This document shows positions 53,939-62,339 of a stretch of DNA of 64,000 nucleotides, piece after piece. Source of the stretch: Lentibacillus daqui (lineage in GTDB: Bacteria; Bacillota; Bacilli; Bacillales; Amphibacillaceae); assembly GCF_027186265.1 (NCBI RefSeq), contig NZ_CP114176.1, positions 3,658,001 to 3,722,000 of the forward strand. Direction: 5' to 3'. Within the stretch, counting starts at the first letter, position 1. The number at the start of each line of letters is the position of its first letter. The translations under genes were made by a program, and so were the position numbers. The notes under the pieces were generated by a model. That model had not been told where the DNA came from. It did not search any database and saw only the letters and a program-made list of their open reading frames with translations.

Positions 53939-54145
53939 TTATTCCTTTGGTGATTTTGTGCTTTCGCTTGTTTCTTTGGATTTATCATCACTATCGCTAA
54001 TCAACTCATTAGCGGAGGATTTAAATTCATGTAACGTCTGACCCGCCGCTTTGCCAATTTCCGGGAGTTTCTTCGGTCCAAAAATAATAAGCGCTAATAT
54101 AACGATAAGAATTAAACCGGGAATGCCAATATTGCTTAAACCCAT
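53939..54145 (-). CDS. tatA: Sec-independent translocase subunit TatA
   Basis: The 68-residue protein [41 protein letters not shown]... has the TatA layout: one short membrane helix, the FGPKKLPE hinge and an amphipathic helix with a charged tail. TatA forms the pore for folded twin-arginine substrates. AGAGGTG 7 nt before the ATG at 54145 sets the start. No tatC lies beside it, so the partner is elsewhere. Confidence 0.95.
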   Translation of the reverse strand: MGLSNIGIPGLILIVILALIIFGPKKLPEIGKAAGQTLHEFKSSANELISDSDDKSKETSESTKSPKE

Positions 54146-54285
54146 AAAGGTCACCTCTTTTAGCTTTATTTTACCCAAGTAGTTCTCTTTTATCCCGGTT
54201 CTGCCATATAATAAATTAGGACAATTAGTAACTGAATTTTGTGATACAATATTACTACTAGTAATGAGATAAGGATGTGCTTGCC

Positions 54286-54909
54286 ATGTTTTATCAAGAA
54301 GTCGATGAAGAGATCACGTTAAAATTACTGGTATTAACCGATGCGGAAGCGTTATTCAGCCTGACCGATCAATTCCGGGACAATTTACGGAAATGGCTTA
54401 GTTGGGTCGATAAAACAGAAACAGTTGACGATTCCCGTGCATTCATCGAATATACCTTACAACAATACAGTGAAAAAACTGGACTGACGGCTGCTGTTAT
54501 GTATCGCGGACAACTTGCTGGTACGGTCAGCTTTAACAGCTTCGACTGGACTAACCGAATCGGATATATCGGTTATTGGCTGGCAGACAGCTTTCAGGGA
54601 AAAGGGATTATGACTCGATCTTGTCGTGCGCTGGTTGAACACGGTTTTACCGAGTTAGCGTTAAACCGAATCGATATTCGCGCTGCATATGAAAACCAAA
54701 AAAGCCGGGCAATCCCTGAACGGTTGGGATTTGTTGAAGAAGGATTGCTCAGACAAACGGAATGGCTGTATGACCATTATGTGGATCATGTTGTTTATGG
54801 CATGTTGGCAGACGAATGGCAAACAGAAGAGATGAAGCAACAACATGAAACAAGTGAAGAACATGTGCCAACCGATGAAAGTGAAGAAAGCGGGGAACCT
54901 CTGGAGTGA
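54286..54909 (+). CDS. GNAT N-acetyltransferase (RimJ/RimL, YdaF-like)
   Basis: The 207-residue protein has a GNAT domain of the RimJ/L type: [34 protein letters not shown] with the acetyl-CoA loop QGKGIM near 104-109, and [23 protein letters not shown] 30-residue acidic tail (Glu/Ser/Thr) is an extra. AAGGA lies 10 nt before the ATG at 54286. Its stop overlaps the next gene by four bases. Confidence 0.92.
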   Translation: MFYQEVDEEITLKLLVLTDAEALFSLTDQFRDNLRKWLSWVDKTETVDDSRAFIEYTLQQYSEKTGLTAAVMYRGQLAGTVSFNSFDWTNRIGYIGYWLADSFQGKGIMTRSCRALVEHGFTELALNRIDIRAAYENQKSRAIPERLGFVEEGLLRQTEWLYDHYVDHVVYGMLADEWQTEEMKQQHETSEEHVPTDESEESGEPLE

Positions 54910-55283
54910 ATTTTTATATTGCATCCAGCTTCGCCAACAAGGAATTGGTTCGATATGTTGCCTTAAAACTAACTGTAAAAGGGTACAAGCACACCTATGA
55001 CTGGACCATCAATCAGCAAGCAATAGATATGAAAACATTAAAGGTAATTGGCGAGGCAGAAAAACGTGCTATTGCCGCATGCGATATATTTATTTTGCTG
55101 CTCCCCGCCGGCAAAGGGAGTCATACTGAGCTAGGCCTGGCACTTGCCTTGGAAAAGGATATATACATTTATTCACCAGAAAATGCTGAAGGTGATTTGG
55201 CAATTTCCTTTTATTATGTTGATGGAGTTAAACGGTTCCATGGCAAGATTGATGACTTTCTGGTGACGATTGGTTTGGCTTAG
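54906..55283 (+). CDS. nucleoside 2-deoxyribosyltransferase-like protein
   Basis: The 125-residue protein [34 protein letters not shown]... has the nucleoside 2-deoxyribosyltransferase fold; AACDIFILLLPAGKGSHTELGLALALEK near 55-85 includes the catalytic-type Glu in the HTELG motif. The family also includes nucleotide-cleaving proteins (DNPH1/RCL). The start is a GTG overlapping the previous stop (GTGA), indicating coupling with the acetyltransferase gene. The joint function is unknown. Confidence 0.82.
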   Translation: MNFYIASSFANKELVRYVALKLTVKGYKHTYDWTINQQAIDMKTLKVIGEAEKRAIAACDIFILLLPAGKGSHTELGLALALEKDIYIYSPENAEGDLAISFYYVDGVKRFHGKIDDFLVTIGLA

Positions 55284-55413
55284 AGTAGCATATCTGAAAA
55301 ATTTAATTTCAATCCGTGCATACGACGAATTGGGTATGGCGGGTTGGATATTTTTATGCCATACTTTAACCGAATGAACCGGAAAACAGCTATCATTCGA
55401 TAGGAGAATGTCC

Positions 55414-56364
55414 ATGACTACTTTGAAAATAGATCAGGAGACAACAGCGAACCATAAATTACCTAAATTTTCTATTAACATTGACAGTTCCCAGGCGACA
55501 GCGATCTATAGCGATATTGATTTGCAGGCAGAGCTGGTTAAAGTGCTGAGGGAAAACCACGATGTGAAATTATTTGATTATCAAGAAGGATTGTACGAAC
55601 GACTCACTGTTCAGGGGAATATCAAATTCTTCCATCAATGGTTTAATTGCCAAACACCACTTGCGGAAATTTTAGTGATGTTCCAGCTGACAAACTGTGC
55701 AAAAACGGCATTACGGAAATGTAGTACATCAGAAATCCGCCGGGTTTTTTATGCCAAGCACTATATGGCAGGTGCAAATTTAAATGTTTTTCGGGAACCG
55801 ATTCACGGTGTTGACGTCCTTACCATCAATACCTTCATCAAAATGCTCAAGCAAATGGCACAAGAAAGCAAGCAGGTGCTTTTATTGGTATCCAACATGG
55901 AGCATGCCCTGTTGCTTGGTGATATTGCCTACCGTCTGCAGGATCAGGGCTTACATGAATTGGAAACTGAAACACAAGAAGAACAAAAGGCAGCTGAAGA
56001 AACACCCATCAGTCTCACCGTAGAAAAGATGTTCAAAGTTCCGGCCAAAGTCGACGATAAAGTCATCTTGTTTGATCCAACTGAAATTGATTACATCGAA
56101 AGCCAGGATGGGAAATCTTCTATCGTGATTAATAATGAATCCTTTGCGCTGGACTCGACCTTGACAGAAATAGAACAGAAATTGGAACTATATGGGTTTT
56201 ACCGATGCCATCGTTCATACATTGTCAACCTGCAAAAGGTCAGGGAAATTATCACATGGTCAAAGAATACATATTCGTTAAGGATCGATAACAAGGTTCA
56301 ATCAACTATTCCTTTATCACGGACAAAAATACAAGCTATCCAGGAAATTTTCAACCTAAAATAG
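55414..56364 (+). CDS. LytTR-domain regulator with degenerate ABC-ATPase-like N-terminus
   Basis: The C-terminal 100 residues (about 212-316) form a LytTR DNA-binding domain: VILFDPTEIDYIESQDGKSSIV, FYRCHRSYIVNLQKVREI and STIPLSRTKIQAI. The N-terminal 195 residues follow an ABC ATPase from its Q-loop onward (LYERLTVQGNIKFFHQWF, LLLVSNMEHALLLGDIAYRL where an ATPase has T-H-D-M-E-E), but Walker A, signature and Walker B residues are missing. GGAG 7 nt before the ATG at 55414 sets the start over the ATG at 55408. It lies 100 bp upstream of an ABC exporter and most likely controls it. Confidence 0.85.
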   Translation: MTTLKIDQETTANHKLPKFSINIDSSQATAIYSDIDLQAELVKVLRENHDVKLFDYQEGLYERLTVQGNIKFFHQWFNCQTPLAEILVMFQLTNCAKTALRKCSTSEIRRVFYAKHYMAGANLNVFREPIHGVDVLTINTFIKMLKQMAQESKQVLLLVSNMEHALLLGDIAYRLQDQGLHELETETQEEQKAAEETPISLTVEKMFKVPAKVDDKVILFDPTEIDYIESQDGKSSIVINNESFALDSTLTEIEQKLELYGFYRCHRSYIVNLQKVREIITWSKNTYSLRIDNKVQSTIPLSRTKIQAIQEIFNLK

Positions 56365-56465
56365 GTACCATTCAGCTGAAAATCCACACAACTCACCTTG
56401 ATATGACTGCACTTACGGTTCAAACACCGTATGATGAAAACAGTTCAGCAAGGGAGGAGTTTAAT

Positions 56466-57314
56466 ATGGAATATATCATCCAAGTCAGGAATTTGAACAA
56501 GACATTCAGCAAAAAAACGGCACTTGTCGATGTCAGTTTTGATGTAAAACAAGGAGAAATTTTTGGTTTGCTTGGACCAAGTGGTGCTGGAAAAACGACC
56601 ATGATCAAAATATTGACTGGAGAGCTTGGTAAAACGGCAGGGGAGATCCAAGTGCTTGGAAAGGGATCGGAAAAGTTTCAATCAGCAAATTTTAAATCAC
56701 AAATTGGGATCTTATCGGATAATAGTGCCTTATATGAACGGCTAACTGTTTACGATAATCTAAAACTGTTCTGTAGGTTATACAATACACCCCTCAAGTA
56801 GATTGATGTCATGTTGGAACAGGTGAATATGCAAGATGAGAGGGAAAAACAAGTCTCCAAACTGTCTAAAGGGATGAAACAGCGCGTCTTGCTGGCAAAA
56901 GCGCTAATCCATCAGCCAAAACTGGTTTTTCTGGATGAGCCTACGTCAGCATTGGATCCAGGCAATTCTGCACATATCCACCGGGGGTTACAAACGTTGA
57001 ATGAAGCAGGTACAACTATCTTCGTCAACACCCATGACATGGAAGAAGCAAATGCATTATGTGACAGGGTAGCTTTTTTACACCAGGGAAAACTGCAGGA
57101 AATTGATGCACCCGAAACACTAAGGTACAAATATTCAACCCATGCCTTCCACGTGGAAACATTTAGCGGGGAACGATTGGTAATTGACAATAGTGAAGCA
57201 AATGCCGACAAAATCGCCCAATTAATCAAGGATGGTCGCGTCAAAACGATGCATACGGATAACCCGACATTGGGACAGATTTTCCTGAAAGTCACCGGAA
57301 AGGAGCTGGTATAA
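56466..57314 (+). pseudogene. ABC exporter ATPase interrupted by an in-frame amber codon
   Basis: The 282-codon frame from ATG 56466 (GGGAGG 8 nt upstream) encodes a full ABC ATPase, but codon 112 is TAG (56799-56801). Walker A GPSGAGKT (37-44) lies before the stop; signature KLSKGMKQR (132-140) and Walker B LVFLDEPTSALD (153 on) lie after it, in the same frame. Only this one codon is wrong; flanking residues align with homologs (YNTPLK-stop-IDVMLEQVNM). The second half could restart at ATG 56811 but has no ribosome site. It precedes the permease gene directly. Loss of function, readthrough or a sequencing error are the options. Confidence 0.85.
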
Positions 57315-58016
57315 ATGAACACGCAGCGGATACAAGCCATATTTGAAAAGGATATCAAAGATTTTATGAAAAATTCCATGCTCTTTTTCATGCCAATACT
57401 CCCTATTGTTTTGGCATTATTCTATAGCCGAATGGGGGAAGGAAATGGGGAAGAAATACCATTGATGGTCACCTATTTAGTCGTGGGTACCACCTATTCA
57501 GCGGTAACGTCAGGCTGTATGATGATGTTGATGGCTGAAGAAAACGAAAAGAAAACGTTGCGCGGACTCATTCTATCACCGGCATCCTTTATGGATATCA
57601 TTATTGGCAAAAGCCTTGTCACGACATTAATGACTGTCATTAGCCTATTGATTTCACTATCGATCATGGGCATGGAACCATTTTTACATGTAAAGGCAGT
57701 CATTGGTTTAGTATTATTGTTTTTCTTTTTCCTGTTTCTTGGAATCGGCGTTGGACTGTTCGTCAAATCCGTGGGTATTACAACCGTGTATTTAATGCCG
57801 ATTATGTTTATTTTTGGTTTTACCCCCATGATTAATTTTTTTGGCTTACCCGAAGACGGATTAACCATGAAAATTACCGATTACTTCCCGATTCCGCAAC
57901 TTATTGATATGGAGGAAACACATTCCTGGATGCCAATTGTAGTTGGAACGATTTGGATGCTGGCGGCAGCGTTGTTTGCTTTTGTCTGTTTTAAAAATGT
58001 AAGACGAGATGAGTGA
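57315..58016 (+). CDS. ABC-2 type permease
   Basis: The 233-residue protein has six membrane helices and resembles the small ABC-2 exporters of Firmicutes. It starts immediately after the ATPase stop codon (TAA ATG), with GGAAAGGAG upstream, so it is translated with it. Motif EENEKKTLRGLILSPASFMDIIIGK is the cytoplasmic coupling loop. Transport substrate unknown; peptides, drugs or lantibiotics are common for LytTR-linked exporters. It would be idle if the ATPase is dead. Confidence 0.88.
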   Translation: MNTQRIQAIFEKDIKDFMKNSMLFFMPILPIVLALFYSRMGEGNGEEIPLMVTYLVVGTTYSAVTSGCMMMLMAEENEKKTLRGLILSPASFMDIIIGKSLVTTLMTVISLLISLSIMGMEPFLHVKAVIGLVLLFFFFLFLGIGVGLFVKSVGITTVYLMPIMFIFGFTPMINFFGLPEDGLTMKITDYFPIPQLIDMEETHSWMPIVVGTIWMLAAALFAFVCFKNVRRDE

Positions 58017-58346
58017 TGTTTTGTTTGGATGAATTACATCTTTGCACCAGTTTGGTTATTTCCCGGAAAATAACCGATGTTTCTGACCTGACGTTCCATT
58101 CTTACGGCAATTACAAAAGTCATAATAGTTATCATTTCCGGTATCCGTGTATGTTGGCCATCAGAAATCATTCTTATCATTATTTCCCGGGCTAGAAATG
58201 GCAGCATGCTTTACGAAAAACAATTAGCACCATTAGTGGTCAGCAGCCACTGTTAGGAACCACCTTCATTCTGGATGTATTGGCTTATGAAAAAATTTCG
58301 GGATCATGGTATACTCGTAGAAAATTTCGGGGGAGGTTAAGGGTAC
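58017..58346. other. 330-bp intergenic region after the ABC exporter
   Basis: GGTTATTT-cccgga-AAATAACC (58053-58074) is a small hairpin that may terminate the exporter operon. ATTTCCCGG-like words recur at 58055, 58131 and 58180, and AAAATTTCGGG occurs at about 58288 and 58320 just before the next gene. No gene is supported. Confidence 0.45.
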
Positions 58347-58835
58347 ATGCATAATCGGATCCGTACAATGAAAACCGATGAGATTTCACAGGTGCAGCAT
58401 GTTGCCAAAACAAGTTGGAACAGTACGTATGATGGAATCATTCCTGCTGATATACAGAATAATTTCCTGAAGACGGCATATAGTGATGAGCAAATGAAAC
58501 ATCGCCTAAAAAGTTCTTTATTTCTTATTGCAGAAGTGAATGGGGAGATCGTTGGCTTTGCGAATTTTTCTCCCGTTAATGATATTGGCCAGACAGAACT
58601 GGGGGCAATATATATTTTGCCAGAACATCAAGGTCTTAGCATTGGAACGGATTTACTGCATGAAGGATTGAAACTGCAACCTGACGCGAAAGAAGTTTTT
58701 ATTAGTGTGGAAAAGGACAACGATATTGGCAAACATTTTTACGAGGCAAAAGGATTTAAAATTATCTCTGAGTTCGAGGAGGTTTTTGACGGACACTTGT
58801 TGCAAACTATCCGTATGGTTTTAAAAGTTCGCTAA
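58347..58835 (+). CDS. GNAT N-acetyltransferase
   Basis: The 162-residue protein is a compact GNAT: WNSTYDGIIPADIQNNFL, LFLIAEVNGEIVGFANFSP and LGAIYILPEHQGLSIGTDLLHEGL with the acetyl-CoA pyrophosphate loop HQGLSIG near 96-102. GGGGAGG about 10 nt before the ATG. Substrate unknown. Single gene, convergent with phhB. Confidence 0.92.
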   Translation: MHNRIRTMKTDEISQVQHVAKTSWNSTYDGIIPADIQNNFLKTAYSDEQMKHRLKSSLFLIAEVNGEIVGFANFSPVNDIGQTELGAIYILPEHQGLSIGTDLLHEGLKLQPDAKEVFISVEKDNDIGKHFYEAKGFKIISEFEEVFDGHLLQTIRMVLKVR

Positions 58836-58860
58836 CTGATAAGCCTTTTATTTCATCATT

Positions 58861-58896
58861 TCCCGGGAAATATCGACAAATTCCCCGGGTTATTTT
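58861..58896. terminator. convergent terminator
   Basis: TCCCGGGAAAT and ATTCCCCGGG form a stem with one mismatch between the acetyltransferase and phhB 3' ends, followed by TTATTTTTT on the plus strand. Confidence 0.7.
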
Positions 58897-58926
58897 TTAC
58901 ACATTCCATTCGTCGCATTCACATGG

Positions 58927-59223
58927 TTACTTCTCCGCCCGTTCAAATAACTGATCAAAATGGTGAATCATTTCAAAGTCTAAATCGGTAAGCCCCTTTG
59001 CCCGCCAAGAGGTGATCTTGAGGGTAACCGCTTTATAATCAATTGCAATAAAGGGATGATGATTCTTGCTTTCTGCGTACTCAGCAACTTGATCCACAAA
59101 ACGAACCCCGGCCAAAAAGTTTTTAAAGTGATATTTCCTGGCAACCCACTTTTCATCTAACCGTTTCCACTTGGGCAATTGTTCCAGCTCTTTTGCAATT
59201 TGTTCTTCACTTAACCGTTCCAT
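58927..59223 (-). CDS. phhB: pterin-4a-carbinolamine dehydratase
   Basis: The 98-residue protein is full length for PCD/DCoH, with the active-site motif SKNHHPFIAIDYKAVTLKITSW (His pair near residues 55-56, then the Trp). It regenerates tetrahydrobiopterin or recycles pterin cofactors for aromatic amino-acid hydroxylases; no hydroxylase gene is adjacent. GGAGAA precedes the ATG at 59223. Its promoter region contains a DnaA-box cluster. Confidence 0.95.
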   Translation of the reverse strand: MERLSEEQIAKELEQLPKWKRLDEKWVARKYHFKNFLAGVRFVDQVAEYAESKNHHPFIAIDYKAVTLKITSWRAKGLTDLDFEMIHHFDQLFERAEK

Positions 59224-59275
59224 TTGTAATTCTCCTTTCCCTCTTTTTCCAGGTTGATGTCATTCTTCAAAATGT

Positions 59276-59348
59276 TTATGCACAGATTATCCACAGGTTT
59301 TTGTGCATAAGTTTGTGGAAAAAACCTGATTATATATGTTTATCCACA
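59276..59348. promoter_or_regulatory. DnaA-box cluster (5 boxes in 73 bp)
   Basis: Four perfect boxes matching TTATNCACA occur at 59276-59284 (+), 59287-59295 (+), 59302-59310 (-) and 59340-59348 (+), with one more having a single mismatch at 59314-59322 (-). They lie between phhB and the ABC exporter gene. The density is far above chance and resembles the DnaA-box clusters outside oriC in B. subtilis that titrate DnaA or control genes. Confidence 0.85.
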
Positions 59349-59471
59349 AACAACAATGCTAAAACTTGAAAAAACATCCGTCACCATGTGTTGTGACCGA
59401 CGGATTTTTCAACCGCTGCATTCCTTCCCGTATCTTATTCATGGTTTACGATTAATATTACTATTTGCTTG

Positions 59472-61184
59472 CTACATCTGCACGCGATGGAGATGGGCAA
59501 ATATGCCTTGGCGTTGTAATAGTTGATCATGATTTCCTTCCTCTTCAATGCCATTTTTGGTAACGACCATAATACGATCCGCATTTTTAATTGTGGCTAA
59601 ACGATGGGCGATAACAATGGTTGTTCGATCTTTTGCCAATTCGGTTAGTGCCTGTTGAATAATCATTTCCGTCTCCGTATCCAAGGCAGAAGTTGCTTCA
59701 TCCAAAATCAGTATAGGCGGGTTTTTAAGAAACATCCGGGCAATCGCAATTCGCTGTTTTTGACCGCCTGACAGTTTCAATCCACGTTCACCAACTTGAG
59801 TTTCATAGCCATCCGGGAGGTCATTAATAAATTCCTCCATATGAGCCCGTTTAGCAGCTAGCTCAATTTCTTCCATCGTCGCATTGAGTTTTCCATAAGC
59901 AATATTTTCCCGTAGTGTTCCGGTAAATAGAAATACATCTTGCTGGACAATACCAACCTGGTTTCTTAAGGATTCTTTGGTCATATCACGGATATCCAGG
60001 CCATCAATCACGATTCGACCGCTATCAACATCGTAAAAACGGGGGATAAGCGAGCTGATCGTTGTTTTTCCTGCACCGGATGGCCCGACAAAAGCAACTG
60101 TTTCCCCTGCATTAATGACAAAGCTTAGTGATTTTAATACCGGTGCTTGTGTTTTTTCATAGCCAAATGTTACCCGATCAAAGAAGATATCTCCCTTTAA
60201 ATGGGAAACAGTTTGTGCACCTTTTTGATCGGTTACATCGGGGGAGACCTTCAACATATCTGTAAACCGTTTAAAACCAGCCATACCTTTTGGATATAAC
60301 TCAAGTAAGGCACTTATTTTTTCAATTGGTTTGAACAATACATTCGTAAATAACACAAATGCAACTAATTCACCCATTTCCATCCGTCCGTTAAAAGTCA
60401 GCCATGCGCCAACAACCAAGACGACCAAAATGATAAAGCGCATCATCATATAAATATTGGAATTGACAAAAGCCATTACCTTATAAGCACCAATTTTTGC
60501 TTTACGAAAGCTGTAATTATCCTTGGTAAACCGATCCATTTCAAAGCCTTCATTAGTAAACGACTGAACCACCCGTACCCCGGAAATAGCATCTTCAACG
60601 CGGGCATTGACGTTGGCAATATCATAATACATCTTACGCCAAGCCTTGCTCATTTTTATATTACTGTACGCGATCAGCCATATTAATATCGGAACTATGA
60701 TTAAAATGATAACGGCCAACTGAAAGTTAATGTTAAACATCAGCAGAAAGGCACCAACAAAAGTCATCATCGCTATGAAAAAATCCTCCGGGCCATGGTG
60801 GGCAAGTTCGCCAATATCAAATAAATCATTGGTAATCCGGCTCATAATGTGTCCTGTCTTGGTATTATCAAAAAAGCGAAATGATTGCTTTTGTACATGA
60901 TTAAATAATTGCTGCCGCATGTCGGTTTCAATGTTCACACCAAGTTTGTGACCCCAATACGTGACAACATATTGTAAAAAAGTACTAAGTAAATAAACAA
61001 GCAAAAGGCTGATACTGACAAGTACGATCAGGTTCCAGTTCCCGCTGGGCAGGAGTTTATCAATAAATGATTGCACCGCCACCGGAAAAGCGAGTTCTAA
61101 CAGCGCGACAATGACTGCGCAGGAAAAATCTATCAAAAATAGCCGACGATGTGGTTTATAATAGGAGAAAAATTGTCTAATCAA
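59472..61184 (-). CDS. ABC transporter, fused permease-ATPase (YwjA-like exporter)
   Basis: The 570-residue half-transporter has a six-helix membrane domain (about 1-310) and an ATPase with Walker A GPSGAGKTT near 368, signature LSGGQKQRIAIARMFLKNPPILILDEATSALD near 470-500 and the H-loop AHRLATI. It would dimerise as a drug or lipid exporter; B. subtilis YwjA is a close-sized relative. The start is TTG at 61184 with AAGGATG 8 nt upstream. The terminal LLQRQGIFAHLHRVQM is typical. Confidence 0.92.
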   Translation of the reverse strand: MIRQFFSYYKPHRRLFLIDFSCAVIVALLELAFPVAVQSFIDKLLPSGNWNLIVLVSISLLLVYLLSTFLQYVVTYWGHKLGVNIETDMRQQLFNHVQKQSFRFFDNTKTGHIMSRITNDLFDIGELAHHGPEDFFIAMMTFVGAFLLMFNINFQLAVIILIIVPILIWLIAYSNIKMSKAWRKMYYDIANVNARVEDAISGVRVVQSFTNEGFEMDRFTKDNYSFRKAKIGAYKVMAFVNSNIYMMMRFIILVVLVVGAWLTFNGRMEMGELVAFVLFTNVLFKPIEKISALLELYPKGMAGFKRFTDMLKVSPDVTDQKGAQTVSHLKGDIFFDRVTFGYEKTQAPVLKSLSFVINAGETVAFVGPSGAGKTTISSLIPRFYDVDSGRIVIDGLDIRDMTKESLRNQVGIVQQDVFLFTGTLRENIAYGKLNATMEEIELAAKRAHMEEFINDLPDGYETQVGERGLKLSGGQKQRIAIARMFLKNPPILILDEATSALDTETEMIIQQALTELAKDRTTIVIAHRLATIKNADRIMVVTKNGIEEEGNHDQLLQRQGIFAHLHRVQM

Positions 61185-61365
61185 TATGGCACATCCTTTA
61201 TAAAAAATGAATGTCTACAAGGATTATAAGCGTTGCCATGTCAATTAGCAATAGGGACGCATTTTTAGAGACTTATACTAGTAAAAATTATTACTCGGGA
61301 CCGGTTGCACATTTAATGATCAATTCAACTTAAAATATAACAATATTGGCCAAAATTGGGTTAGA

Positions 61366-61603
61366 CATCAACCAGGTGTATCAGCTTATCGACCGCATAA
61401 TAGGGGATATCAACCGTGGCCGCGGGTTATCGACCACTTCCTAGGACATATCAACCAAGGGTACATCCGTATCAACCGCTTGTGCCCAGCTATCGACCAA
61501 ATTCACATCTGTATCAACCACATCGGCCAAATTATCGACCAGGGATACGAATATATCAATCACTTCTCCTCCCATATTGACAGTAACACCTGAACTTTCA
61601 GCC
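61366..61603 (+). repeat. 21-bp-period motif array 6 (TATCRACC type, 12 units)
   Basis: Units related to TATCRACC start at 61366, 61387, 61408, 61428, 61449, 61470, 61491, 61513, 61533, 61554, 61575 and 61596; every spacing is 20, 21 or 22 and the mean is 21. A and G alternate freely at position 5 while the 13-bp spacers show no similarity. It lies in the 524-bp gap 61185-61708, the shared upstream region of the ABC exporter gene and the DoxX-like gene, and nothing else was recognised there. Confidence 0.92.
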
Positions 61604-61708
61604 AAGTATCAGCTAGTTTTATCCAAAAACCAATAAACATAAAATGCTTGTCAAGGTTGCCTCATTTTTTGCATATACATAAAGTACGTTTAAATTGGAG
61701 GGATAATC

Positions 61709-62083
61709 ATGAGGAGACTGCCATTATTCCATTGGGTTTGTTATATGATCGGTTATGTATTTATTACATCCGGGATCATGAAACTGGTTGACGATAATTT
61801 CCAGGTTTTCTTTAGTAATCTGGCGCTGCCATTTCCGAACTCATTTTTATTTCTTGTGGCGATTACTGAGATCGTGTGCGGCACGTTGATTGTCATCCGC
61901 CTTTATGTAAAGCAGGCAGCCACACCACTCATTATCATTATGCTTGGTGCCATCTTTCTTACTAAAATTCCGACTTTGACCACTAATCGCGGCTTGCTAT
62001 CCTTCTTATTTGAGGCCCGGCTGGATATCGTCATGCTCGTGTTACTGGCTGTCATTTGGCTGCATGTCCCAAAAAAAGTATAA
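61709..62083 (+). CDS. DoxX-like small membrane protein
   Basis: The 124-residue protein MRRLPLFHWVCYMIGYVFITSGIMKLVDD... has four membrane helices and the DoxX-family feel of FITSGIMKL in helix 1 and AITEIVCGTLIVIRLY in helix 2. DoxX-type proteins take part in redox and thiol homeostasis at the membrane; function here is inferred only. GGAGGG 8 nt before the ATG. Confidence 0.75.
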   Translation: MRRLPLFHWVCYMIGYVFITSGIMKLVDDNFQVFFSNLALPFPNSFLFLVAITEIVCGTLIVIRLYVKQAATPLIIIMLGAIFLTKIPTLTTNRGLLSFLFEARLDIVMLVLLAVIWLHVPKKV

Positions 62084-62147
62084 GAAAATCCCATCGTGTA
62101 TTCCTAATTTATAATTATGAACATGTAAATAACAGGCAAACAACAAG

Positions 62148-62177
62148 TTATCCACAATTTTGTCCACATGTGCACAA
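62148..62177. promoter_or_regulatory. second DnaA-box cluster (3 boxes in 30 bp)
   Basis: A perfect TTATCCACA at 62148-62156 (+) is followed by TTGTCCACA at 62160-62168 (+) and TGTGCACAA at 62169-62177 (-), each with one mismatch. It lies between the DoxX-like gene and the htrA terminator. A further perfect box is inside htrA at 62458-62466. Confidence 0.65.
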
Positions 62178-62192
62178 ACGTTCTTATCGATC

Positions 62193-62234
62193 AAAAAAAG
62201 AACTGCTTCAGCAAAAACAGAGCAGTTCTTTTTT
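62193..62234. terminator. bidirectional terminator after htrA
   Basis: AGAACTGCT (62199-62207) pairs with AGCAGTTCT (62221-62229), with an A-run before and a T-run after, so both the DoxX-like and htrA transcripts can end here. Confidence 0.85.
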
Positions 62235-62339
62235 ATCTTCCGCAATAGCGAATACGTCATAATCCATATCATTCGATACGTAGGTGCGTCAATTTAGCCG
62301 TTACGCCACTAACTGGGTACGGGCACTTTTTGCTTTTCT

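Noticed and set aside
58013..58195. 60-residue open frame after the ABC permease gene
   Set aside because: No ribosome site and no recognisable features; Cys/His-rich random composition.
58288..58331. Possible phased array before the acetyltransferase gene
   Set aside because: Only two AAAATTTCGGG words, 32 bp apart, so not the 21-bp pattern.
61366..61603. CRISPR array
   Set aside because: The repeated unit is only about 8 bp and the spacers about 13 bp; there are no 25-40 bp direct repeats and no cas genes.
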